In this document: in pieces, positions 1 to 7,100 of the stretch | Layout: the number at the start of each line of letters is the position of its first letter | How positions within the stretch are numbered: the stretch's first letter is position 1 | NCBI GenBank assembly: GCA_030040515.1 | Contig: JASHTO010000354.1 | Span: forward strand, 1-7,659 | Source: Terriglobia bacterium | GTDB taxonomy: Bacteria > Acidobacteriota > Terriglobia > UBA7540 | Reading direction: 5' to 3' | DNA: 7,659 nucleotides | The notes under the pieces: model-generated | What the model was told of the DNA's origin: nothing | Database searches by the model: none | The model's input: the letters and a program-made list of their open reading frames with translations, nothing else | Position numbers and translations under genes: made by a program

Positions 1-246
1 GACTCGGCGATCGTGGGCGTGGAAAAACCTCATCCGGAGATTTTTCAAATGGCTGTCGCCAAGGCGGAAGTACCGGCGGGCGAAGCCGTCTTTGTCGGTG
101 ACACTCACGCCACTGACGTGGGTGGCGCGCAACTTGCAGGTTTACACGGTGTGCTGATTGACCGTGTAGATGCCTACCCCGAGGCAGCGTGTCCGCGCAT
201 TAAGTCTTTGCCCGAACTGGACGACGTACTTGAGAGACTCTGCTGA
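1..246 (+). CDS. HAD-superfamily hydrolase, C-terminal fragment (5' end outside window)
   Basis: This is the last 81 residues of a haloacid dehalogenase-like hydrolase. The frame is open from base 1 and ends at a TGA (244-246), so the true start lies to the left of the window. Two family landmarks are visible. One is the conserved lysine in VGVEKPHPEIF (K9 of the fragment; HAD motif III region). The other is motif IV, GDTHATDVGGAQLAG (residues 33-47), whose D34 and D39 fit the Mg2+-coordinating acidic residues of the GDxxxxD type. The 'KPHPEIF' and 'GD....D..GA..AG' pattern is typical of subfamily I enzymes (phosphoglycolate phosphatase, beta-phosphoglucomutase and related phosphatases). The nucleophile Asp motif I and the cap domain are outside the window, so the substrate cannot be assigned. 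It is a soluble cytoplasmic enzyme. It converges with the sugar kinase on the opposite strand. Family confidence is high; the specific reaction is unknown. Confidence 0.92.
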   Translation, partial: DSAIVGVEKPHPEIFQMAVAKAEVPAGEAVFVGDTHATDVGGAQLAGLHGVLIDRVDAYPEAACPRIKSLPELDDVLERLC

Positions 247-275
247 GGCGGAGAGAATATAGTGTCGACGTCCGA

Positions 276-329
276 TTGTAGCGGCGGTCTGCGACCGCCG
301 TTTTCGGCGCTCATCGAGCGCCGCTACAA
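276..329. repeat. Double-hairpin palindromic element (REP/MITE-like) in a convergent intergenic gap
   Basis: There are two adjacent perfect hairpins. The first has stem CGGCGGTC (282-289), loop TGC, and stem GACCGCCG (293-300). The second has stem CGGCGCTC (305-312), loop ATC, and stem GAGCGCCG (316-323). They are separated by TTTT (301-304). The element is also bounded by an 11-bp perfect inverted repeat, TTGTAGCGGCG (276-286) against CGCCGCTACAA (319-329), so the whole 54 bases can alternatively fold as one outer stem. The two inner stems are near-variants of each other. This compact, GC-rich, nested symmetry resembles dispersed extragenic palindromes. It lies between the stop codons of two convergent genes, a usual place for such elements. 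Whether it occurs elsewhere in the genome cannot be seen here. Confidence 0.75.
282..304 (+). terminator. Possible Rho-independent terminator for the HAD gene
   Basis: An 8-bp GC-rich perfect stem with a 3-base loop, followed directly by TTTT, lies 35 bases after the HAD stop codon. The U-tract is only four bases long and runs into the second hairpin, so it would be a weak intrinsic terminator at best. On the - strand the hairpins are followed by AAAA rather than T, so they offer no classical terminator for the kinase gene. The same bases are better explained as part of the palindromic repeat, which may double as a transcription stop. Confidence 0.3.
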
Positions 330-396
330 GGGAGATCGGTCACAATATTTTGTCATCCTCAATGAGCTCCCAATTTCGGGATTCGTCAATTGATGT

Positions 397-1281
397 TTAG
401 CGGAGGGCGTAAGCTTCTTCGAGGGACCAAGACGGGGTGCCGCCGGGCTGGCTGGCGACGAGAGCGGCTACGCGGTTGGCGAAGTCGGCAATTTGCGTGG
501 CCGGCCATTTCAGGCTCAAGCCGTGGGCAAATGCGGCGGCGAAGGCATCGCCCGCTCCCACGGTATCCTGTGCTTTCACAGTGTAGCCCCGCGATTCGAC
601 GAATTCTCCGTTCACAAGCAGCACGCATCCCTTTTCCCCGCGTGTGACACAAGCGGATTGCCAGCCAAACTCCGCCGAGTAGGAACGGCAGAAGCCCTCA
701 AGAGAGTGCGAGGAGCGGCCAAGCATCTGGTCAATCGCCGTGGCTTCCTCCTCGTTGAGTTTTACCACCTGGCCGCGCGCCATCAGCTCCTTCAAAAGCG
801 GAACAGTGTGGTGGTCCTTGCGCAGGTTGACGTCGTAGAGTAGTCGCGCGCCGCAATGGGAGTCAATCAGGCGGTAAGTCAATTGGCGGGCCTGCGGGCT
901 CATTTGAAAGAGCGTTCCAAAGTAGATCCAGCCGGGCGCCGGTGACAGGAGTTCCGCCACCTCTCGTTCCGTGAGTTCGGGAGCGTCGTAAGCCGCAGGG
1001 TGATGCAAGGTGAAGCGAGGCACACCTGCCGCGTTCAACTCCACCGTGACGATGCCCGTGGGGTGGGATGGAATTTCGCGCACGTAGCGCGTGGAGAGCC
1101 CCAATTCCGACATCCGCTCAAGCACGCGACGCCCACGCTCATCCTTGCCGACAGCGCTTACGAAAAAAACCGTGTGCCCCAAGCGTGCCGCGTGGGCGGC
1201 AAAATTAAGCGCCGCGCCTCCCAGATATTCCTTTTCTCCAATAACGTCCCAAAGAACCTCGCCGATGCTGACAATTTTCAC
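397..1281 (-). CDS. PfkB-family carbohydrate kinase (fructokinase-like)
   Basis: This is an ATP-dependent sugar kinase of the ribokinase/PfkB fold, 294 residues with the chosen start, close to the usual family length of about 300. The N-terminus VKIVSIGEVLWDVIG is the first beta strand. GGAALNFAAHAARLG (residues 21-35) is the Gly-Gly substrate-binding signature near the N-terminus. A central LLYDVNLRKDHH segment is typical of fructokinase-like members. DTVGAGDAFAAAFAHGL (from residue 239) is PfkB signature 2, with the anion-hole GAG and catalytic base D245. The substrate is not determined; fructose or a related hexose is an inference from the fructokinase-like sequence. Start choice: GTG at 1281 has GGAGA seven bases upstream and gives the canonical family N-terminus. 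ATG at 1302 has GAGGAG abutting it with no spacer, and a GTG at 1323 has no ribosome binding site; either would add 7-14 residues. The stop is TAA (397-399). The enzyme is cytoplasmic. The hydrolase gene upstream is on the same strand but 267 bases away. Confidence 0.93.
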   Translation of the reverse strand: MKIVSIGEVLWDVIGEKEYLGGAALNFAAHAARLGHTVFFVSAVGKDERGRRVLERMSELGLSTRYVREIPSHPTGIVTVELNAAGVPRFTLHHPAAYDAPELTEREVAELLSPAPGWIYFGTLFQMSPQARQLTYRLIDSHCGARLLYDVNLRKDHHTVPLLKELMARGQVVKLNEEEATAIDQMLGRSSHSLEGFCRSYSAEFGWQSACVTRGEKGCVLLVNGEFVESRGYTVKAQDTVGAGDAFAAAFAHGLSLKWPATQIADFANRVAALVASQPGGTPSWSLEEAYALR

Positions 1282-1548
1282 CGCACGGTCTCCGAAATTC
1301 ATCTCCTCGATTTGCTCGAGCACGCGATCATGACTATGAACGGCATCAAACTAACCTTTCAAAAGTGATTTGGCAACACCGAAAAATCAACTTGCGGCAC
1401 ATTTAAATCGCAGCCGGGCATTCAGGAGCGCCGCTTGGGTGAGTTTTTCCGTCGCAGCACCCTGATGTTTAATGGATACGATCAGGTCGCCCCCACGAAC
1501 CTCAATTGATGACTGCCGGAACAGCGTGATTCAATCCGACTCGCGGGA
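1282..1548. other. Intergenic region between sugar kinase and dienelactone hydrolase genes
   Basis: These 267 bases hold no convincing gene or RNA. On the - strand a weak promoter-like pair for the kinase can be drawn: TTGCCA, then 17 bases, then TAGTTT. The -35 matches consensus at five positions but the -10 at only three, so I do not call it. No hairpin followed by a T-run was found after the hydrolase stop. A stop-to-stop frame of 47 codons (1387-1530, - strand) reads like plausible protein but has no ATG, GTG or TTG start; see findings. Confidence 0.6.
1289..1293 (-). promoter_or_regulatory. Ribosome binding site deciding the kinase start
   Basis: Read on the - strand, GGAGA occupies 1293-1289 with a 7-base spacer before the GTG at 1281-1279. 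This is the only candidate start for the kinase with good Shine-Dalgarno spacing, so I chose it over the in-frame ATG at 1302-1300 and GTG at 1323-1321. It lies inside the longer alternative reading frame, so it could be fortuitous. Confidence 0.5.
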
Positions 1549-2280
1549 TCAAACTCCAAGATGACAATTCAGGAATGCGTTCGTTAAGGCCCACGCCTGC
1601 TTGGCAGCGGCGGGATTGTAGCTGGGTCTCGCGTCACAGAAAAATCCGTGGTCGGCATCCGAGAAGTCGACATTCACGAAGGGCTTCCCGGCTTTTCGCA
1701 ATGCCTCCGCCACCGCTTGCGTTTGCTCGGTGCCAATGTGTTTGTCCAGCCCGCCCCAAAACAGAAGCTGCGGAGCGTGCAAATTGCCGGCTCGATCGAG
1801 CATTCCAGGTCCCATGGGGTTTGGCGCGATGCCGCCCCCGTAAAATGAGACAGCGGCCTTGACCGGGAGAATGGAATTGGTGAGGAAAGATACCCGTCCA
1901 CCCATGCAGAATCCGATGCAGGCCACGGGAAATTTCTCATGACCCAGATTCTCACGGAGCCACGAGTAAGAGGCGCGGACATCGGCTTCCAAATCCGCGT
2001 CCCTCAAGGCGCGGATGTGGGGCATGACCGCCTCGAAGTTGTTGTAGACCCCCTCAAATCCTGCGGCTGTGCGGTGGAAAAGCTCCGGTGCAAGGGCAAG
2101 GTATCCAACACGTGCAAACCGGTCGGTAACGTCACGAATGTGTGCGTTCACGCCAAAGGCTTCCTGATACACCAGAAGTCCAGCGTGCGCCTGGCTCTCC
2201 TGGGGCAGAGCAACATAAGCGCGCATGGTGGTGCCGTCTGCAACCTGCAAGGTGACCCATTTGGTAAGAAGTTCCGCCAT
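1549..2280 (-). CDS. Dienelactone hydrolase family alpha/beta hydrolase
   Basis: This is a 243-residue carboxymethylenebutenolidase-type (DLH) hydrolase, which matches the family's usual 230-250 residues. The catalytic elements are intact and in canonical order: E40 in VYQEAFG (the glutamate that orients the nucleophile), nucleophile C125 in the elbow GFCMGG, D179 in WGGLDKHIG, and H211 in DADHGFF. These fall close to the known E36/C123/D171/H202 of the Pseudomonas enzyme. The known reaction of the type enzyme is opening of dienelactone to maleylacetate in chloroaromatic breakdown. Many genomic homologues act on other esters or lactones, and no aromatic-pathway neighbours are visible, so the substrate is open. 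No signal peptide is seen, so it is probably cytoplasmic. Start: ATG at 2280 has GAGAG seven bases upstream. An in-frame TTG at 2304 would add eight residues but is less likely. The stop is TGA (1549-1551). Confidence 0.93.
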   Translation of the reverse strand: MAELLTKWVTLQVADGTTMRAYVALPQESQAHAGLLVYQEAFGVNAHIRDVTDRFARVGYLALAPELFHRTAAGFEGVYNNFEAVMPHIRALRDADLEADVRASYSWLRENLGHEKFPVACIGFCMGGRVSFLTNSILPVKAAVSFYGGGIAPNPMGPGMLDRAGNLHAPQLLFWGGLDKHIGTEQTQAVAEALRKAGKPFVNVDFSDADHGFFCDARPSYNPAAAKQAWALTNAFLNCHLGV

Positions 2281-2287
2281 AAGTTTT

Positions 2288-2292
2288 CTCTC
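2288..2292 (-). promoter_or_regulatory. Ribosome binding site of the dienelactone hydrolase gene
   Basis: Read on the - strand, GAGAG (2292-2288) lies seven bases before the ATG at 2280-2278. It is a partial Shine-Dalgarno match, but the spacing is ideal and it favours this ATG over the upstream in-frame TTG. Confidence 0.45.
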
Positions 2293-2335
2293 GAATTCAA
2301 TCAACCCGCACCCAATATTCGACGACGTTGCGGTT

Positions 2336-2365
2336 ATTCTGGAGTCTCTTGTGAAACGCCATCAA
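2336..2365 (-). promoter_or_regulatory. Weak candidate sigma-70-type promoter for the hydrolase gene
   Basis: Read on the - strand, TTGATG (2365-2360), an 18-base spacer, and CAGAAT (2341-2336) each match four of six consensus positions, and they lie about 55 bases before the start codon. A second, comparably weak pair lies further upstream: TTGTTC (2446-2441), 17 bases, TAGTAT (2423-2418), in an A/T-rich patch. Either could drive the hydrolase gene. The evidence is pattern matching only. Confidence 0.2.
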
Positions 2366-2564
2366 CTTTTACCCTCTCTTGAACCCCCAAATTGAATGTC
2401 GATCCGTCTTCGTTTAAATACTATCGCGTCATAAAGCTTAGAACAACCAGCAACCGGGTTAGTTTAGGGCGTAGAGAATCTGCCGTGGAAGATGGCTGCT
2501 CAGTGTCCCCCTTAACTTGATGAAGTGGTCTTGGCCGAAGGTTGTCGATGGCTTTTTCGTCGCC

Positions 2565-4154
2565 TCACTTAAACGCCACAATATTCGCCAAAATCGCCGA
2601 GCCGCTGGTCGCTGGACATGGCCCGCTCCCCGACTCAGCGCAAAAGAGGAATTTGGATGCGTTGCCATTGGTGGAATTCGGCAGCACCTCGGACCAACCA
2701 TTGGTCGTTCCCCCCGCACCTCCCGTGCCGTGGAAATTTTCTACCCCTGCCGGGAGCCAGTAATAGAGCGACGCTACGTAGGCCGGGGAATTGAACGGGT
2801 AAGCGGGGGTCGTAAAGATCGCGTGCACAAAGATGATGTCCGTAGCTCCACCGAGCGTGACGCTCGGGCCAATGGCGGGGTTTGCCGCCGTCGAGGTATA
2901 AATGGAATTCTGCGCGTCAAGTGCGAACGAGCCGCTGCTGCGAGAGACATCGTAGACACGGAAATCAAAGGTTCCGGTGACGCTCATGGTTACAGACAAT
3001 GAGGTTCCCGCTGAGGAGGGAGCGGAGAGCAGGTACGCACAACTGATATCGTTGACTCCGCTTTCACTCAGTTGGCAGGTGTTGGAACCACTCGGCACAG
3101 TGAGGGAGGAGCCGTTGATGCTGGCGGACGAAATGACCCCCGGCGTGGAAGAGTTGTAAAGCTCCGCTTGCATATAGAGTAAGTCGCCATGTGCGGGCTG
3201 CTCGGAAAGAGTCAGGGTACAACTGGGCGAACAACTGACATCGGGGTAGGCGCTGTAATCCGTGTCAGAACCGTTGTTCGGGTAAGGATTCACCACCGTG
3301 AAAATATTCGAAGGACTTACCGTGTAACTGCTGGCCTTGAAGGCCATCCCGGCGAAGGTAAAATATCCTCCCCCCACCTGCGTAAATGTGGAGGTGTTCA
3401 TGGCGCCACTGGCAACGTTGAATATGCTCAGACACCCTTGCCGGTCTATCACCCAGGGAGAGTTGAAGCCGTACAGCGCGCCGTTTGAATCCACCCCTGC
3501 GGTGACCCAGTCGCCCCCCGCCAGCGTGTAAGAGCCCGAGTTGAGCGTTCCCGTGCAGCTCGTGCAGCTACTGGAATAAGTCGTAAAGTAGTTATCCAGC
3601 GACACGGTCGTACCTGCTGGCGGCGTGGCTTCGCGGAAGAAAAAGTAATTCCCCTCGGTCGAGGATGCTGACATGTTCACGGTGGCATAATTCGCCCCAC
3701 CCGCCCCGGATAACACGTAAGCCTGGTCCATGAAATCATTTGAGCCGTTCTGAACAGACCACGCATGCGTCCCGCTTAAAGTTGCGGTGTCGATGGCGTT
3801 CGAGGAACTGCAAACCCCGCTGCTCAGAGTCGCGCAGGTATAAAGCGAGGAGATGTAGACTGCCGAGCCGTTGTAGGTGAGAAGATTGAAGTAGAGGGTG
3901 TCGCCGGCCTTGGTGGGAGCAACGAATTGCATCGTGCAGGAGCTTGTCGGATCCTGACAGGTAATCTGGGCAGGAAACCCGACGCTATAAGAAGACTCAG
4001 ACCCATTGACCACCATCTGATAGTTGGCCCATGCACCGGTTGCCGCAGCCTTCGTGAACGCCAAGGGCACGTACTGGCGACCGCGAGCGCCACACACAGG
4101 GGTGGCAATGATGGCTATGGCTAAAATCAGGACCAAACTGACAAATTTTTTCAT
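2565..4154 (-). CDS. Secreted beta-rich protein of two tandem homologous domains, function unknown
   Basis: The protein has 529 residues from the ATG at 4154. The N-terminus is a clear Sec signal peptide: MKK, a hydrophobic core FVSLVLILAIAIIATPV, then CGA with likely cleavage after A23. It is not a lipobox, because C21 is preceded by T-P-V. The mature protein is rich in Ser, Thr, Gly, Asn and aromatic residues and consists of two diverged copies of one domain (about residues 66-273 and 308-529). Matching landmarks are SCTMQF...GDTLYFNLLTYNGS with SCTLTL...GDLLYMQAELYNSS, AYVLSG with AYLLSA, GFNSPWV with PFNSPAYV, and a terminal AGMAFK with ANIVAFK. The mature part has 13 cysteines, including CTSC (197-200), which suits disulfides after export. 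The pattern recalls extracellular beta-sandwich repeats in soil bacteria, but I cannot name the family. No catalytic motif is recognised. The ATG follows the stop of the preceding giant gene by one base, implying coupled translation and a shared process. An in-frame TTG at 4175 is rejected because it would put charged residues before the signal peptide. Confidence 0.85.
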   Translation of the reverse strand: MKKFVSLVLILAIAIIATPVCGARGRQYVPLAFTKAAATGAWANYQMVVNGSESSYSVGFPAQITCQDPTSSCTMQFVAPTKAGDTLYFNLLTYNGSAVYISSLYTCATLSSGVCSSSNAIDTATLSGTHAWSVQNGSNDFMDQAYVLSGAGGANYATVNMSASSTEGNYFFFREATPPAGTTVSLDNYFTTYSSSCTSCTGTLNSGSYTLAGGDWVTAGVDSNGALYGFNSPWVIDRQGCLSIFNVASGAMNTSTFTQVGGGYFTFAGMAFKASSYTVSPSNIFTVVNPYPNNGSDTDYSAYPDVSCSPSCTLTLSEQPAHGDLLYMQAELYNSSTPGVISSASINGSSLTVPSGSNTCQLSESGVNDISCAYLLSAPSSAGTSLSVTMSVTGTFDFRVYDVSRSSGSFALDAQNSIYTSTAANPAIGPSVTLGGATDIIFVHAIFTTPAYPFNSPAYVASLYYWLPAGVENFHGTGGAGGTTNGWSEVLPNSTNGNASKFLFCAESGSGPCPATSGSAILANIVAFK

Positions 4155-4166
4155 CTTAGTTCGCCT
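4152..4166 (-). promoter_or_regulatory. Stop-start junction suggesting translational coupling
   Basis: Read on the - strand, the giant gene ends with TAA (4158-4156), then a single G, then the ATG (4154-4152) of the signal-peptide protein. The only Shine-Dalgarno-like sequence is a short AGG (4166-4164), nine bases before the ATG. With so weak a site, re-initiation by ribosomes finishing the upstream gene is the likely way the second protein is made. Confidence 0.6.
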
Positions 4167-7100
4167 GCACCACAATTTGACGTGGAATGGTCACAACCGC
4201 CTCATAGGCATTGATGTTGGAGGACGCCGTGCCCGACACCGCCAGCTTGATCATCACCGTCGCCCCCGGCGCGCAGCCGTTTCCGCTGGTCATCTTAGTA
4301 AACTCACCGCCCACGTACCACATCTTATTGGATGCAGCCATCGTGTTACTAGAGAAGGCCGATTCCGCGTTGAACGAAGGGTCATCAGAGGCGTTGCCAT
4401 TCGTCGCCACCGATGAGCACGCGCTGGAAGCCGTCCAGATCACCGTACCGGAAGTGTTTGATCCGCTGCCCCAGTAGACGTTGATGTAAGGCTGCGTGGA
4501 CGTGTCCCAGTCAAATGGCAGCGTAATCATGAATTGAAGCGCTGCCCCGGTAGAGGGAACTGCCTGCGCCGCTCCGCCCAGGTTGTTTGTCCCAGCCCGG
4601 CAGGCAGCAGTGAAGTTTGATGCAGCCGTCGAAGGACCGATGCCCGCCGTCCCCGCGTAGCAATTGGCAAAGGGAATATGCTCGACCTGCGGAAAATCCG
4701 AAGTGCCGTATGCTCCCGCTGTGGCTGTGGAAACCACCACCTTGTTCGCAGTGGTCGTGGTGTTCCCGCTATCGGTCATGACGCTGCTGTTCACATAGGA
4801 GGACGTGAGCGTCGTGCAGGTCGCAGCCCCGCCCGTCCCGATTCCGGTAACAGCCTGATTCGTGCAAGCGCTTCCAGCGTACTGGCCGAGCGGGTTGCCA
4901 TTACCCTCGTTGAGCGCAAGTGTCCCGCTCGTGTTCCCGCTATTCAAGTTACATGACGATCCGATGGCGCAGCTCTGCCCATTGACGGTCGTAGATAAAG
5001 TCGGCAAGCGCGAGGCGCTCAACGTCCCCGAAGAAATGTTGCCGGCGTTGGTCGTGTCGGTTGTGGCGCTGGCTGCAAACGCCGTGCCGTTGGTCTTTGT
5101 GCAGGTGATCGCCATCGAGCCAGAGGTTGTGCAGTCGCCGCTCAGGTTGCCGGTTTCAATCGTGGTGCCGGAAGCAAATTCCGCCATCGAGCCGGTGGTG
5201 ATGGTTCCGGAAGTCGAGACGTTTCCGCTACCCGAAGGCGTCCCGCACTGCGGAACGCCGGAAGTGTTGATGCCGCTGACGAACTCGCTGCCTGAGCAGG
5301 TGACGGATTCGACTCCGCCCAGCGCCGAAGTGGTGGGCGCGGGTAGATCGGCATTTTGAATGGCGCTGTCCACGTACTGGCTGCCATTGCCGCGCAGGTA
5401 GTGCCCGCTCGTCGCCCCTCCGGCGATTTCGTAGCCGTCCGAAACCGACAGATTCCCCGAGCCATCGTCCAGCGTATTGTGCAGCGTCTTCACGGCATTC
5501 GAGCCGCTCGAGGTTCCAGCAGAGCAAATTTCAAACAGCACGTTCCGGTCCGTTGAGTTGTTGTAGAACTGGTCGTGGCAGGTCTGCCCGGAGCCTTTGG
5601 GCGTGTTGTAACCCAAAATAAATTGTCCGCCCGAGCCAGTAGAGTCGAAATAGGCATTGCTGGAACCCAGATCAATCTGTGGGCTGCCCGTCAGACTCAA
5701 CTCGCCGCCCGTGATGGTCACGTAACCCTCGAACGTCGCGTCCGCCGTGGTATTGCGTGAACTGGGCTCCGTATACGAATTGAGCGATTGACCATAATCA
5801 AGCAACACGCCTGTGTCGGGCGCCGTGGCCACAATGCTGAAGGGCAGCATATTGGGAAAATGATTCGTCAGAATGCTCTGGGCCGTGGAACTTCCACCCG
5901 TGGGGTCTTTAATCAGGTCCCATTCGCATCCCGACCAGGGCTCCGCCGTAGCTCCCACCAGGTTGAATGACGAAGGCGCGATTTCGATCAAATCGTAGGC
6001 CGTAAGATTCAGCGTCAAGCCGCTGCCATGGCCGCCGGTGACCGTTGCCCCCGTCCAGCCATCGGGATATCCATTGCCCGCAGTGCTCACGCTGATTCCC
6101 GTAACCGCACCCGAGCCATTCACGGACGAAACTGTGACTTGCCCCGTGGAGCTTCCCCCTTCGTTGGAGTTAAACGGATTGACGACCGTCAGCACGTCAT
6201 TCACATCGTAGCCCGAGCCTGCCGCGCTGACCGCCACACCGATCAGCGCGCCGGGAGTTGCCGGCGCGTCCGTGATCTGCGTAAAACTGCCGGGAAGCGT
6301 GTAGCCGCCTACCGGTCCGCCCGAGCTTGAGCCGCCGCACTGGTTCGCGGTCAGCGCGTAGCTCACCGTGCTCGACCCGGCATGCGCGCCGTAAAGAGTC
6401 ACGCTGGGAGCGGCGGGATTCGGCAGCCCCAGAACATTCAGCGTATTGGCAATGATCGTGCCCACCTGGCCGCCATTCGAAACCAGGCCGCCCACACGCA
6501 GCGGCCCGTGGCCGGTGAAGCCGCTGTTGATGTTCTTCCCGCCGTAATCCACCGCTGTCCCCTCCTCGGGGTAGGAAGAGTTGTAATCAAAAACGTACTG
6601 ATTCTGATATCCGCCGTTTCCTCCGGCCGAGGACAGGCTGCTTCCCAGGGTCAATTGCTGTGCGGTAAAGTTCAGTGGAACAAGGCCGGCGTTCCCGTTG
6701 AGATTGGGAGGCACCAACTGATAATTGCTGGTTCCTCCAAACCAGCTCGTGGAGTAGTTGTCCACTTCCTGCGGACCCAGCGCTCCATCCACCACATTGC
6801 CCACGGCGCTCGCGCCCCACACCACTTGGCCGTATTGCACGGTGAGCCAGGTCACACCATTGTCGGTGGTCGTATCGCCGTAAGTGGAATTCCAACTCGG
6901 CGCGCTCGCGCCGCTGGTTCCCGCCACGGTGCAAATGTGCGTTTTCCCGTCCGAGCCCTGAATCACCGCGCCCTGAATGTACGGCCAGCTCGCCTGCCAG
7001 ACGGCGTATTGAGGCGAGCCGGTGCTGGGACCGATGGCTTCAAAGTAAAAGTCGTGAACGCCGATGTTGGTTCCGGCATTGATCACCACGCCGGCACCCG

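Larger units (their letters stand above)
2281..2564. other. Intergenic region between the hydrolase gene and the secreted tandem-domain gene
   Basis: These 284 bases hold no supported gene. They include the A/T-richer stretch around 2411-2442, the most promoter-like part of the left half of the window. No strong stem followed by a T-run was found after the TGA of the upstream (right-hand) gene, so read-through from the secreted-protein genes into the hydrolase gene cannot be excluded. Confidence 0.55.

Noticed and set aside
1329..1380. Promoter-like pair TTGCCA / TAGTTT upstream of the kinase
   Set aside because: The -10 matches only three of six positions; such matches are expected by chance.
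1939..2382. A 147-codon + strand frame opposite the dienelactone hydrolase gene
   Set aside because: The opposite strand encodes a hydrolase with an intact catalytic triad; this frame is its shadow.
2459..2719. An 86-codon - strand frame running past the end of the secreted-protein gene
   Set aside because: It overlaps the real gene out of frame, and its Arg/Pro/Ser-rich product has no motif. The intergenic tail alone is too short to support it.
2517..3002. A 161-codon open frame on the + strand overlapping the end of the secreted-protein gene
   Set aside because: It is mostly antisense to the tandem-domain coding region and Arg-rich, with no family resemblance.
4155..4175. In-frame TTG at 4175 as start of the secreted protein
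   Set aside because: It would overlap the giant gene and add MWCRRTK before a textbook signal peptide; ATG at 4154 fits better.
4862..5359. A 165-codon open frame on the + strand rich in Val, Pro and Leu
   Set aside because: It is a mirror frame of the repetitive fibre-like region; the Val/Pro-rich composition follows from the complement of Thr/Gly/Asn codons. No ribosome binding site or motif was seen.
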